Source: Ectopseudomonas composti (lineage in GTDB: Bacteria; Pseudomonadota; Gammaproteobacteria; Pseudomonadales; Pseudomonadaceae). From it: a stretch of 64,000 bases of DNA. Location of the stretch: positions 107,474 to 171,473 of the forward strand of contig NZ_FOWP01000012.1 in assembly GCF_900115475.1 (NCBI RefSeq). Direction: 5' to 3'. Under the pieces are notes generated by a model that did not search any database, had not been told where the DNA came from, and saw only the letters and a list, made by a program, of their open reading frames with translations. Shown here in pieces: positions 34,911-43,921 of this stretch. The first letter of the stretch is position 1, and each line of letters begins with the position of its first letter. Both the position numbers and the translations under genes were made by a program.

Positions 34911-35665
34911 ACGCCGCCCTCCCCGCCAGCCTGCGGATGGCTGGAAAACAGTCGCAGCAACCTTTCCGGCTGCAGCGCTACCTGCGGCGCGTCGTCGAAC
35001 AGCACGCGGCGACTCAGGCCAGTGACGCGATCGGCCAGCCGCCCTACCGCTTGCAGATCATGCTCGACCCAGAGCACGGTCACACCCGACCGGCGCCAGT
35101 CGCCCAGCAATCGTTCGAATACCTGCATGCCGGGCTCATCCAGGGCGGCCATGGGCTCATCGAGAATCAGCAGTTGCGCTGCAGGCACCAAACCCTGGGC
35201 CAGCAACACGCGCTGGCGCTCGCCGCCGGACAATGCGCCCATACGCCGCTTGCGCTTGCCCAGCATGCCCACGCGAGCCAGTGCCTCTTCGATGGCCGGG
35301 GCATGGCGCCGTGACAGCCCGAGAAAGGCCGGCCGCACCTGGCACATGGCGGCCATGAAATCGTCCACCGTCATCGGCAAACCACGATCGAACTCCAGCG
35401 CCTGAGGTACGTAGCCGATGACACCCGGCGTATCCGGCCAGTCCAGGGTCAGTTCGCCACGATGTGGCATCTGCCCGAGCAGGGTCTTGATCAGCGAACT
35501 CTTGCCGCCGCCGTTAGGGCCGACCAACGCGTGTACGCTGCCGGCACGCACCTGAAAGGAAATCCGATCGAGGATGCGGGTGCGGCCAAGTTCGAGACTG
35601 ACGTCGGCGAAGTCGATGGAGGGACCGGTAGCGGTCACAGCAGGCAAGGCTTCAGCGACAGTCAT
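34907..35665 (-). CDS. fpvD: FpvD-like ABC ATPase
   Basis: 252 residues: Walker A GPNGGGKSS at 49-57, signature LSGGERQRVLLAQGL, Walker B LLILDEPMAALD and the switch His in VLWVEHDLQAVGRLAD. It belongs to the ZnuC/ManA group. It drives the importer with FpvE, and ATGA overlaps tie it to fpvC and fpvE. Confidence 0.87.
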   Translation of the reverse strand: MTVAEALPAVTATGPSIDFADVSLELGRTRILDRISFQVRAGSVHALVGPNGGGKSSLIKTLLGQMPHRGELTLDWPDTPGVIGYVPQALEFDRGLPMTVDDFMAAMCQVRPAFLGLSRRHAPAIEEALARVGMLGKRKRRMGALSGGERQRVLLAQGLVPAAQLLILDEPMAALDEPGMQVFERLLGDWRRSGVTVLWVEHDLQAVGRLADRVTGLSRRVLFDDAPQVALQPERLLRLFSSHPQAGGEGGV

Positions 35666-36597
35666 GCACCATTCTCCTGGATGGCGCGCACCACGGTATC
35701 GAGGTTGCGGGTCATCTCCTCCTCGTACTTGCGCGGGGTGTACTCGCCGTAGGAAATGTGCGTGAGCGGATACAGGCGAACACCGGACTCACGCTGGATG
35801 GTCTCGACGTAGGTCGAGGGGAAATCCATCTCCGAGAAGATCACCTGCACGTCCAGCTCCCTGAGCTGATCGATGGTCTTCTTCAACTGGCTCGGGCTGG
35901 GCTCGATGCCGTGCGCAGGCTCGACCACCGCCGTCACTTCCAGGCCGAACTCACGCAGCAGGTAATCGTAGGCGCCATGGATGGTCGCCACGCGCAACTC
36001 GGCGCCCTTCTCCTGGCTGAGCTGTCCCAGCGCCTGGGCACGCAACGTGCGCAGGCGTTTGCCGTAGGCACGCGCATTCTGCCGATAGGCTTTGGCATTA
36101 TCCGGATCGAGCTTGCCCAATTCCCTGGCGATGGTATTGACCTGCGCGATGGACGCGCTGATCGACAGGAAAGTATGCGGGTTGACCACCTTGCCAGCGC
36201 CGCGCGCCGCCTGGCCGGTAGCCGCGAGTAGAGGCACGCCAGCATTGGCCTCGATCAACGCCACGTCCGGTTTCTCGCTGGCAGCGATCATGCGTTCGGC
36301 GAAGTCGTCGTGGCCCACGCCATTGAGCACCACCACATCCAGGCCACCAATGCGCTTGATGTCCTCGGCACGCGGCTCGTAGGCATGCGGATTGAAGCCG
36401 GCAGGAATCAGCGGCACCACCTCGGCCTTGTCGCCGACGATGTTGCTGACGTAGCTGTAATAGGGATGCAGGGTGATGCCGATGCGTAGGCGCTTGCCCT
36501 CGGCAGCATTGACCAGGCAAGGCAGCACTGCTGCGCCAAGACAGATAAGGGCGGCAGCCAGCAGGCGGCGGCGCAATGGGGAGCGATGAAGGGTCAT
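35662..36597 (-). CDS. fpvC: FpvC-like metal-binding periplasmic protein
   Basis: 311 residues. The ATG at 36597 gives a signal peptide (RRRLLAAALICLGAAVLP...NAA). Unlike FpvF, it keeps the His positions of cluster A-I proteins: GITLHPYYSYV, FNPHAYEP, VNPHTFLS and PAHGIEPSPSQL, so a metal site is likely. In P. aeruginosa the homologue acts as the iron chelator/acceptor after reduction of ferri-pyoverdine. It starts 14 bases after fpvK and overlaps fpvD by four bases. Confidence 0.87.
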   Translation of the reverse strand: MTLHRSPLRRRLLAAALICLGAAVLPCLVNAAEGKRLRIGITLHPYYSYVSNIVGDKAEVVPLIPAGFNPHAYEPRAEDIKRIGGLDVVVLNGVGHDDFAERMIAASEKPDVALIEANAGVPLLAATGQAARGAGKVVNPHTFLSISASIAQVNTIARELGKLDPDNAKAYRQNARAYGKRLRTLRAQALGQLSQEKGAELRVATIHGAYDYLLREFGLEVTAVVEPAHGIEPSPSQLKKTIDQLRELDVQVIFSEMDFPSTYVETIQRESGVRLYPLTHISYGEYTPRKYEEEMTRNLDTVVRAIQENGA

Positions 36598-36611
36598 GAG
36601 CAAATCCAGAG

Positions 36612-37178
36612 TCAGTGGCGGTGTTGCCGGGTAACGCCGGCATCGAACTGGCTGGCGACTTGGCGCCAACCTGTGTCAGCCAGCACCTGCTCACGCAGAT
36701 CGTTGGGGGCCTCGGCCTGGGCGGCACGATTGAGCCAGACGCTGGCGTTGTCACCGTCGAGGCGCAGCAGGAAGGAGCCCGCCACCGCCTCGGCCGCGCT
36801 GCGACCGAAGTAGGCGACATGGGTATCGGTCTGCAGAAGCTGCCAGGCATGGCCACCACGATTGGCAGCGCTGGCATCGGCGATGAAGGGCGGGAAGCCC
36901 TCCTCTGCCAGGAACTGCGGTTCGGGCAGTGCCTGTGCCTCTTCCCGGTACAGATGAATCTCGTCGAGGGCCACCAGCAGATCGGTGTGAATACCCTGCT
37001 CGGCAGCGTTCAGGTCGCGGCGCGCGTCGAACTGATCGGCGGCTATCGCGACGCTCTGCTCGGGTTCGGCTCGCCATACCACCACTGCACCCGCCAGCAG
37101 CACGATGGCCAGGGCGAGCAGGAACACATAAAGCGTTTCATGCCCCGCGCCGGCGGGGCGTATCACCTGAACGCTCAT
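36612..37178 (-). CDS. fpvK: FpvK-like inner-membrane anchored protein (DUF6162 type)
   Basis: 188 residues. One N-terminal membrane helix (LYVFLLALAIVLLAGAVVVW, about 16-35) is followed by a periplasmic domain with no Cys, ending in a His-rich tail (RQHRH). By position it is FpvK of the FpvGHJK iron-reduction complex. It overlaps fpvJ by four bases. On its own it would be a protein of unknown function. Confidence 0.78.
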   Translation of the reverse strand: MSVQVIRPAGAGHETLYVFLLALAIVLLAGAVVVWRAEPEQSVAIAADQFDARRDLNAAEQGIHTDLLVALDEIHLYREEAQALPEPQFLAEEGFPPFIADASAANRGGHAWQLLQTDTHVAYFGRSAAEAVAGSFLLRLDGDNASVWLNRAAQAEAPNDLREQVLADTGWRQVASQFDAGVTRQHRH

Positions 37179-37495
37179 GGGGCTTCGATATCCGCGTGAT
37201 CGATTTCCACCACATGGCCGGGGCCTGCGTCGAACAGCACGTAGAACTCAGCGTCCGGGCGTTTGAAGCTCAACCGTGAGTCGCCGTCGAGCTTGCCGGC
37301 CACGAGGATTTCTTCGTCGTAGCCAATCACATCGAGGGTCACGCCGGGCGCGCCGCTGCCATCGGAGAAACCGCCGACACAAAGGATTTCCTCCTCGCCG
37401 TGCGGTTCGCACTCACAGATCGGGTTGTGGGCCATGGCCACTGAGCACAGGGTGCTGGCGCCGATCAGCAGCGACAGTCGATACAGGTTGTTCAT
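37175..37495 (-). CDS. fpvJ: FpvJ-like small periplasmic protein
   Basis: 106 residues. A signal peptide ends at VAMA (about 22). The mature start HNPICECEPHGEEEILCV is rich in His, Cys (27, 29, 39) and Glu, a plausible metal- or heme-contacting patch. The rest is a small beta domain (TLDVIGYDEEILVAGKL). In PAO1 FpvJ interacts with other Fpv proteins and contributes to iron release. Four-base overlaps with both neighbours. Confidence 0.78.
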   Translation of the reverse strand: MNNLYRLSLLIGASTLCSVAMAHNPICECEPHGEEEILCVGGFSDGSGAPGVTLDVIGYDEEILVAGKLDGDSRLSFKRPDAEFYVLFDAGPGHVVEIDHADIEAP

Positions 37496-38031
37496 GGCTT
37501 GCCTCCTTGTCGATTGAGCCAGATGAGAGTTGCGGGCGAGGCCTGGGCGAGCGGGATGGATGCCTGATGCATCGAGCCATCCCAGCCCTCCATGGTGATC
37601 CAGAGTTCGGCGTCGGCCTTGGTACGCGCCGGGATCGGTACGCTGGCGCCCATGCGGTAAGGGCTACCGAAGAAGATCGCGCCGGCGGCACGCAGGCTGC
37701 GCGGCTTGCCGATACGCAGGTAAGTGGCCTTGACCTCGTTGATGCAGGCCGCACACAGCGCCGCGTTGAAACTCTTCATGTAACCGGCAGGCCCTTCCAG
37801 GCGCGGCGGCTCTTCGAACAGCTCGGCCAGGCGCAGGCTCCAGGGGCCAACCTGCACCTCGCCCGCCTCCCGCTCGCCCAGGCCACTATCGTCACGAAAC
37901 AGCGCGACCTGGTGGAAATACTTGGGCATGAAGGCCAGCGGGATGATCACCAGCAGGATGTTCAGATGGAAACGCCATTTGTGCCAGAAACGGCCCAACG
38001 TAGTGGTTGGCATGGTCGCGGCCTTGCTCAT
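37492..38031 (-). CDS. fpvH: FpvH-like inner-membrane protein
   Basis: 179 residues with one N-terminal membrane helix (LNILLVIIPLAFMPKYF, about 23-39) and a periplasmic domain containing a CxxC pair (Cys93, Cys96 in ALCAACINEV). Position matches FpvH, a partner that supports the FpvG reductase. The CxxC could be redox-active or structural. Its start overlaps the fpvG stop by four bases. Confidence 0.78.
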   Translation of the reverse strand: MSKAATMPTTTLGRFWHKWRFHLNILLVIIPLAFMPKYFHQVALFRDDSGLGEREAGEVQVGPWSLRLAELFEEPPRLEGPAGYMKSFNAALCAACINEVKATYLRIGKPRSLRAAGAIFFGSPYRMGASVPIPARTKADAELWITMEGWDGSMHQASIPLAQASPATLIWLNRQGGKP

Positions 38032-39254
38032 GGCTGCCCCTCCGTGACTTCATCGAGGCGGATCGGTACCGATTTAGGCTCGCGAACCGTGCGTGGCTTG
38101 CGCTTGGCCAGGGCGGCAGTGGCCTGCACGGTGCGCTTGCTCCAGATCAGCAAGCCGCTGAGCACCATCATGCTCAGCAGCAGGCCGAAGACGAACCACA
38201 CCAACTTGAGCCACAGCCCACCGAAGTCGCCGGTATGCAGAGGGCGCATCGACTCGGTGACGAACTCCAGGGCAGAACGATCCGACAGCAGTCGGGTTTG
38301 ATCGACATGGCCGTTATAGGGATTGACCGAAGCCCCCTGAAACATCAACGGATACCAGCCGCGCCCCCACACGGAAATGTGGCTGTATGAGTTACCCGGC
38401 AAGCCAATGAAGCTGGCCTCCAACCCCGGAATACTCGTACCGGCTATTTCGATGGCTTGATCGACGTCGATACGCGGCACACTGGCGCCCGGCGCGACCA
38501 GAGGTACCTCGTCGCGCGCCACCACAGGCGGTATACCTTCAGTGGAGATGGAGATATGGTTATCGGAAAGCAGCGCCTGGATCAGAAACCACACACCAGT
38601 GATGGAGATGACGGCGATGAACCAGATCGACCAGATGCCCGACAGTCGGTGGAAATCCCCCCAGAAGATGCGCGCCCCCTGATTGAGGCGCAGCGTCGGC
38701 CTCAGAAAGCCTCTCCAGAATTTCTTGTAAACCACCAGGCCAGTGATCAGCGAAGCCAGCATTGGCAGGCCCATCAGCGACACCAAATACCAGCCCCAGC
38801 TGAAGCCATTTGTAAAAGGCACCAGCCACCAACCATGCAAGGCACGGGTGAACTGACGGAAATCGAACTGCGGACTGACGCCCTGGATGGTACCGGTATA
38901 GGGATTCACGTAGAGCGTCGGCGAAGTGCCATCTGGATAGCTGACCCTTGCCGTCAGTGCGAAATGATCTTCCTGTGGCCGACTGATCGACTGAACGATG
39001 GTTTCCGGTTCGGCACGGTTGATTTCCTCCAGTATCTGAGCAAAAGAAAGACGCTTGGCATTGTCCGAGGGTTTACTGGCACGAACATCCGGATTGGCCA
39101 GCCAGACGATTTCCTGGCTAATCGTGGCCAGCGTGCCGGTCACACAAATGATCAGCAGGAAAAACCAGACCGGCATGGCCAGCCAGCTATGGACGAGGAA
39201 CCAGATTCTGGAGCGGGACTTTTTGGACATCGGCAAACCAGGAGTAAATGCCAT
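38028..39254 (-). CDS. fpvG: FpvG-like PepSY-TM iron reductase
   Basis: 408 residues, PepSY-associated membrane protein. Four main helices are visible (IWFLVHSWLAMPVWFFLLIICVTGTL, GWYLVSLMGLPMLASLITGLVVY, LSGIWSIWFIAVISITGVWFLIQ, WLKLVWFVFGLLLSMMVLSGLLIW), with conserved His in HSWLA, LHGWW and FHRLSG that suit heme binding. In PAO1 FpvG reduces ferri-pyoverdine in the periplasm. It heads the eight-gene operon. Met9 at 39230 is an alternative start; neither start has a strong ribosome site. Confidence 0.85.
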   Translation of the reverse strand: MAFTPGLPMSKKSRSRIWFLVHSWLAMPVWFFLLIICVTGTLATISQEIVWLANPDVRASKPSDNAKRLSFAQILEEINRAEPETIVQSISRPQEDHFALTARVSYPDGTSPTLYVNPYTGTIQGVSPQFDFRQFTRALHGWWLVPFTNGFSWGWYLVSLMGLPMLASLITGLVVYKKFWRGFLRPTLRLNQGARIFWGDFHRLSGIWSIWFIAVISITGVWFLIQALLSDNHISISTEGIPPVVARDEVPLVAPGASVPRIDVDQAIEIAGTSIPGLEASFIGLPGNSYSHISVWGRGWYPLMFQGASVNPYNGHVDQTRLLSDRSALEFVTESMRPLHTGDFGGLWLKLVWFVFGLLLSMMVLSGLLIWSKRTVQATAALAKRKPRTVREPKSVPIRLDEVTEGQP

Positions 39255-39665
39255 GCGGGCGATGGCAAGGGTGCATGAGGCGCAAATTGCGTATTCATCT
39301 CAATAGGACGGATGAGATGTGAAATACCTGCAGGTGCAGATGAAAAAAATTTTTATTCAGCGCCAATGCCTGAGGTGGCTTCGCGCAAAGAGAGTGGTAT
39401 TCATAGCGACCGAGCTCACCGAGACCTGCTTAGCCCAGGGTCAGCATGTACACAGCCAGGGATCAACCTCGAACTGCTCATAGCTGTATGTCAGCAACGC
39501 CCCGCTCTGATTCGAAAGCTGGCTCACCTGACATGTTTGGGATAGGTAGAGCCGCAACGCATCGACATCACCTCGCTACAACACATCGCCCATTTCCAAC
39601 CCCCTCCCATCTCCGTACAATCGCGAAGAATTCACATTTGCACACTTGTATCAACGGAGGGCGGG
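39255..39665. other. 411-bp divergent intergenic region between fpvG and an ECF sigma gene
   Basis: No gene seen. An A7T5 tract at 39343-39354 lies about 90 bases before fpvG and resembles A/T tracts in front of the two TonB receptor genes. A TTGAGATGAATACGCAATT-like stretch near 39282-39302 has weak resemblance to a Fur box. A GGAGGG stretch before 39666 is the ribosome site of the sigma gene. Confidence 0.4.
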
Positions 39666-40169
39666 ATGTCCACGGCATCCAGCAACACAGATCTGCACAG
39701 GCTCTACTGCGACCACCACGGCTGGTTACAGGGCTGGTTGCGCCAGCGCCTGAACAACTCCGCCGATGCCGCCGACCTGGCCCAGGACACCTTCGTCCGC
39801 GTGCTGCTAGCGCGCACCGCCGACAGTCTGCGTGAGCCGAGGCAATATCTGGCAACGGTTGCCAGAGGGCTGGTGATCGATCTCTATCGGCGCCGTTCGC
39901 TGGAGCAGGCCTATCTGGAGGCGCTGGCGCTGCGCCCGGAGCAGTACGCGCCGTCGGCCGAGGAACGAGTGCTGATTCTCGATAGCCTGGAAGCCATCGA
40001 CCGTATGCTAGATGGCATGGGCGAGCGCACGCGGGGCATCTTCCTCGCCGTGCAGCTCGACGGCCTGAGCTACGAGAAGGCCGCCTCGCGCATGGATGTT
40101 TCCGTGACCACCGTGCGCAAGCACCTGGCCAAAGCGTTACTGCACTGCCTGCTGCTGGAGGAGGTATGA
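39666..40169 (+). CDS. FecI-type ECF sigma factor
   Basis: 167 residues with sigma region 2 (DAADLAQDTFVRVLLA, about 33-48) and region 4 (LSYEKAASRMDVSVTTVRKHLAKAL, about 138-162). It belongs to iron-starvation sigma factors that transcribe a siderophore receptor gene when the receptor signals through FecR. FecR follows with an ATGA overlap, then the receptor at 41288. It lacks any obvious regulatory extension. Confidence 0.92.
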   Translation: MSTASSNTDLHRLYCDHHGWLQGWLRQRLNNSADAADLAQDTFVRVLLARTADSLREPRQYLATVARGLVIDLYRRRSLEQAYLEALALRPEQYAPSAEERVLILDSLEAIDRMLDGMGERTRGIFLAVQLDGLSYEKAASRMDVSVTTVRKHLAKALLHCLLLEEV

Positions 40170-41089
40170 AGGTGACTCTCGCCGAGGCGGTGGACTGGTA
40201 TGTGCAACTCAAAGACAGCCAGGCCGACGCTTCTACCGAGCAGGCGTGGCAAGTCTGGCTACACGCCGATCCGCGCCATGCCGAAGCCTGGCGGCGCCTG
40301 CAGCAGTTGCAGCAACGCCTTGCCGTGGCGTCTCCGCAGCTGGCCGCCGCTACCTTGCAGGGCGCGCGTCAGGGCCGGCGGCAGGCGCTGAAGGTGCTGG
40401 GTCTGTTGCTCGGTGCCGGCGTGGTCGGCTGGCAGGGTTATCGCGCCTCGCCGCTAAGCGCCGACTATGTCACGCGGGTCGGTGAGCGTCGCCGGGTGAT
40501 GCTGGCCGATGGCAGCCGCCTGGAGTTGAATACCGACACGCGGGTGGATATCCATTTCGATAGTGCTCAGCGCCTGATCCGCCTGCAGCAGGGGGAAATC
40601 CTCGTGCAGACTGGTAAGGACACGCGGCCGTTGCGGGTGCAAAGCGCCGACGGGCGTATTAGCGCGCTGGGCACGCGCTTCGCTGTGCGCCAACTGGATG
40701 GCAGCACGCGAGTCACAGTGGAAGAGCATGCGGTGGCGATCCAGCCGCGTCTTGCCGAAGCAAACGAGGTGCGTGTGGCGGCCGGTCAGACCATCGAGTT
40801 CAGTGCGCAGCGGGCCGGGGTTGTGCAGGCCGCCACCGACAATGCCTCAGCCTGGACTCAGGGCATGCTGGTGGCGGTCGACTGGCGACTGGATCGCCTG
40901 CTCGGCGAGCTATCGCGCTATCGCCACGGCCACCTGGGCTGCGCGCCGGAAGTGGCGGCCATGCACCTGTCCGGCGCCTTCCAGCTGGATGACGACGAGG
41001 CCATCTTGGCCAGCCTGCAGGACGCCCTGCCGGTAACGGTGCGGCGTCTGACTCGCTACTGGGTGCGTATCGAGAAACGCGAGGCGTAA
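40166..41089 (+). CDS. FecR-family anti-sigma regulator
   Basis: 307 residues. A cytosolic N-terminal anti-sigma part (EAVDWYVQLKDSQADASTEQAWQVWLHADPRHAEAWRRLQ), one membrane helix (LKVLGLLLGAGVVGWQGY, about 76-93) and a periplasmic FecR domain (RRVMLADGSRLELNTDTRVD) with a C-terminal STN-like segment (LLGELSRYRHGHLGC) that contacts the receptor. It holds the sigma factor inactive until the receptor is occupied. Confidence 0.92.
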   Translation: MKVTLAEAVDWYVQLKDSQADASTEQAWQVWLHADPRHAEAWRRLQQLQQRLAVASPQLAAATLQGARQGRRQALKVLGLLLGAGVVGWQGYRASPLSADYVTRVGERRRVMLADGSRLELNTDTRVDIHFDSAQRLIRLQQGEILVQTGKDTRPLRVQSADGRISALGTRFAVRQLDGSTRVTVEEHAVAIQPRLAEANEVRVAAGQTIEFSAQRAGVVQAATDNASAWTQGMLVAVDWRLDRLLGELSRYRHGHLGCAPEVAAMHLSGAFQLDDDEAILASLQDALPVTVRRLTRYWVRIEKREA

Positions 41090-41194
41090 TCCGTTGTGCC
41101 GGGCTCAGCCTGGGTTACGACTGCACAGCCATAGCCACGCGGCCGAGACTTACTCGATCCAGTCGGCACAAGCTCGTAAAGGCGTAAACTTTTT

Positions 41195-41224
41195 AAATTT
41201 TTAGGTAACAGATTCTCATTACCT
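41195..41224 (+). promoter_or_regulatory. Probable promoter/Fur-like region of the TonB receptor gene
   Basis: AAATTTTT (41195-41202) is followed by AGGTAA-N10-TTACCT (41203-41224), an exact inverted repeat whose centre reads AGATTCTCATTA, close to half of a Fur box. The tract resembles the one in front of the second receptor. Which factor binds is inference. Confidence 0.45.
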
Positions 41225-41287
41225 GTTCGGCTCTTCTGCACGCGCGCCACAGACGCCCGCTTTTGCCATTCGCACAGGAGCCATTCG

Positions 41288-43684
41288 ATGTTCGTTAGTC
41301 CTTCCCTACTCGCCCGCAGCATTCGCCGGGCAGCGCTGACACTTGGCCTGTCCGGCTCACTGCTGGTCACCACCAGCGCCTGGGCCGAGCCGCTCAGCTA
41401 CAGCATTCCCGCCGGCAGTCTGGCCGCCGCGTTGAGCCAGTTCGCAGCCGCCAGCGGCGTCACCCTCAGCTTTGGAAGCAGTGAAACCGCCAACCTCGAG
41501 AGTACCGGCTTGCATGGCGAGTACGAGGTGGAAGAAGGCTTTGCTCGGCTACTACAAGGCAGCGGCCTGAGCGTGCAGAAAGCCAGCGACAAGCGCTATG
41601 TGCTGGTACGCGCCCAGCCGAACGCAGCGCTGGAACTGAGTGCGGCGACGGTCACTGGCAATCAGTTGGGTGCCACCACCGAGGATACCGGGAGTTACAC
41701 CTCCGGCTCGGCCAGCACCGCCACCGGCCTCAACCTGTCGATGCGCGAAACGCCGCAGGCGGTCAGTGTGGTGACCCGTCAACAGATCGAAGACCAAAAC
41801 CTCACCGATATCACTCAGGTACTCGAGCAGACCCCTGGGGTGGTAGCCAATAACATGGGGCCCGCCGGCAGTGACGCTAACCATATCTACGTGCGCGGCC
41901 TGGAGATCGACAACATTCAGGTCGATGGCATCAGTCGTCCCAGCACCTATGGTTTCAACGACGATCTAGCCGACATGGCCATCTACGACCGCGTCGAAGT
42001 GGTGCGCGGCGCTACCGGCCTGATGTCTGGCACTGGCGACCCCAGCGCAACGGTAAACCTGATCCGCAAGAAGCCGACCTACGAGACGCAGCGCAAACTG
42101 ACCGTACAGGCGGGTAGCTGGGACAACTACCGCAGCGAGCTGGACGTGTCCGGCAAGCTCTCGGACAGCGGCCACGTACGCGGTCGGGTGGTGGCGGCAA
42201 AGACCGACAGCAAAAGCCATATCGACCGCCAGTCGCTGGAAAAGCAGGTGGCCTACGGCGTGCTGGAGTGGGACATCAGCGATGCCACGATGCTCACCGT
42301 CGGCGCCGAGTATCAGGATCTGGACAACGACGGTGCCGGCAACCACGGCTTCCCGATGTACAACAGTGACGGCAGCCACTTCAAACCGTCGCGCTCGTTC
42401 AACTCGGGTGCCGACTGGAGCTACCACAAGCGCGAGACCCGTACACTGTTCACCACCCTGGAACACGCGCTGGGCAACGGCTGGCAGCTCAAGTTCAACG
42501 CCGAGCACAGCCGCCGTAGCTACGACGACGCCTTCGCCACGGCCGCCAATGGCCGGGTCAACCCTGATGGCAGCGGCATCAGCACCTGGACCGGACGATG
42601 GGCTGGCGAGCCGCGGCAGACCTCGTTCGACTTGTCGGCCACCGGGCCCTTTGCCCTATTTGCCCGCGAGCACGAGTTGTACCTGGGCGCCAGCCATCAT
42701 AAGGCCTACTACCGCAGCTACGGTTACGATCTATGGGGCTTTCAGACCATCGACAACATTCATACCTGGGATGGCTCGCTGCCAATTCCTGACATCGTGC
42801 GTGACAAATACTCGCAGGATGCGCTGGACGAGACCCAGCTAGGCCTGGTCGCGGCGGCGCGCTGGAGCCTCACCGATGACCTCTCGCTGATCACCGGCGC
42901 GCGGGTCATAGACTGGCAGCGCGACACGTCCTCGCGCACGCTGGCCACGGGAGCAGTCTCCCGCTCCAAGGAACAGGAGAACGGCATCGTCACCCCTTAT
43001 GTCGGCCTGATCTATGACCTCGATGAGCACTGGTCGGCATACGCCAGCTACACCACCATTTTCAATCCGCAGAACCGGCAGCAAGCCGATGGCAGCTACC
43101 TTGAGCCCAAGGAGGGCAAGAACTACGAACTGGGCCTCAAGGGCGAGTTCTGGGACAAGCGCCTGACCGCCGGCCTGAGCGTATTCGAGGTGCAACAGGA
43201 CAACCTGCCGGTTGCTGACCCCAACAACCCCGGCTATTCGATCCCCGAGTCGGGTACCAAGACCCGTGGTTTCGAGGTGGAAATGGCCGGCGAGCTGCTG
43301 CCGGACTGGCAGGTTTCGGCCAGCTACAGTTATGCGGTGATTCAGGATTCGGACGACAAGCGCCTGCTTACAGAAGTGCCGCGCGATACCCTCAAGCTGT
43401 TCACCAGCTATCGTTTGCGTGCGCTGCCGCAGCTCAAGGTTGGCGGCGGTGTGCGCTGGCAAGGTGAGGAGTACTACAAGCGCTCCGGGCCGAACAACGA
43501 GACGTTCCGCCAGGGTGACTACGCGGTGGTCGACCTGATGGCGCAGTATGCCTTCACCCCTGAAACCAGCGTCTCGCTGAACCTCAACAACGCCTTTGAC
43601 GAGCATTACTACAGCGCCATCGGCGCGCGCGGCTGGTACGGCACCCCGCGTAGCCTGACAGCAACGCTGGCGCAGGCATTCTAA
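41288..43684 (+). CDS. TonB-dependent siderophore receptor with signalling domain (FpvA/PupB-like)
   Basis: 798 residues. Signal peptide ends at SAWA (about 33). An STN signalling domain follows (LSYSIPAGSLAAALSQFAAASGVTLSF), then the plug (STATGLNLSMRETPQAVSVVTRQQI, VDGISRPSTYGF, RVEVVRGATGLMSGTGDPSATVNLIRKKP) and a 22-strand barrel ending YGTPRSLTATLAQAF. The plug style is that of ferric hydroxamate/pyoverdine-type receptors. The STN domain fits the sigma/FecR pair directly upstream. Divergent fpv genes suggest the same siderophore is later stripped of iron, but the ligand is not proven. Confidence 0.92.
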   Translation: MFVSPSLLARSIRRAALTLGLSGSLLVTTSAWAEPLSYSIPAGSLAAALSQFAAASGVTLSFGSSETANLESTGLHGEYEVEEGFARLLQGSGLSVQKASDKRYVLVRAQPNAALELSAATVTGNQLGATTEDTGSYTSGSASTATGLNLSMRETPQAVSVVTRQQIEDQNLTDITQVLEQTPGVVANNMGPAGSDANHIYVRGLEIDNIQVDGISRPSTYGFNDDLADMAIYDRVEVVRGATGLMSGTGDPSATVNLIRKKPTYETQRKLTVQAGSWDNYRSELDVSGKLSDSGHVRGRVVAAKTDSKSHIDRQSLEKQVAYGVLEWDISDATMLTVGAEYQDLDNDGAGNHGFPMYNSDGSHFKPSRSFNSGADWSYHKRETRTLFTTLEHALGNGWQLKFNAEHSRRSYDDAFATAANGRVNPDGSGISTWTGRWAGEPRQTSFDLSATGPFALFAREHELYLGASHHKAYYRSYGYDLWGFQTIDNIHTWDGSLPIPDIVRDKYSQDALDETQLGLVAAARWSLTDDLSLITGARVIDWQRDTSSRTLATGAVSRSKEQENGIVTPYVGLIYDLDEHWSAYASYTTIFNPQNRQQADGSYLEPKEGKNYELGLKGEFWDKRLTAGLSVFEVQQDNLPVADPNNPGYSIPESGTKTRGFEVEMAGELLPDWQVSASYSYAVIQDSDDKRLLTEVPRDTLKLFTSYRLRALPQLKVGGGVRWQGEEYYKRSGPNNETFRQGDYAVVDLMAQYAFTPETSVSLNLNNAFDEHYYSAIGARGWYGTPRSLTATLAQAF

Positions 43685-43738
43685 GAGTCGTTGGTAGCCA
43701 CTTGCGGAGTAAGCGATACAGCAGCAAGAACCACCAAT

Positions 43739-43771
43739 GCGTCGGCTACAGACACAGTCTGTAGCCGACGC
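43739..43771. repeat. Perfect 15-bp hairpin after the receptor gene
   Basis: GCGTCGGCTACAGAC-ACA-GTCTGTAGCCGACGC: a perfect 15-bp stem with a three-base loop, 55 bases after the receptor stop. It lacks a T tract, so it may be a transcript-end stabiliser or a palindromic repeat unit rather than a standard terminator. It sits between two convergent genes. Confidence 0.7.
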
Positions 43772-43921
43772 AGCAACGTCCATTTTTCAGGGCAAGAACC
43801 ATGGGACAGCCCAATCGAGACGCCCCTACCCTTTTTATGACAACGAGCCTGCAGCCTCCTTCACGTTTCAAGAACGTCTCTTGTTACCTCTAATACGCAC
43901 CTGACAGCCCCGTTGCGGAAT

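Noticed and set aside
33106..36597. Reading the ABC genes as a zinc importer (ZnuABC/AztABC)
   Set aside because: Two binding proteins, the PepSY reductase and three small partner genes in fixed order match the Fpv iron-release operon, and znu operons normally carry zur nearby, which is absent.
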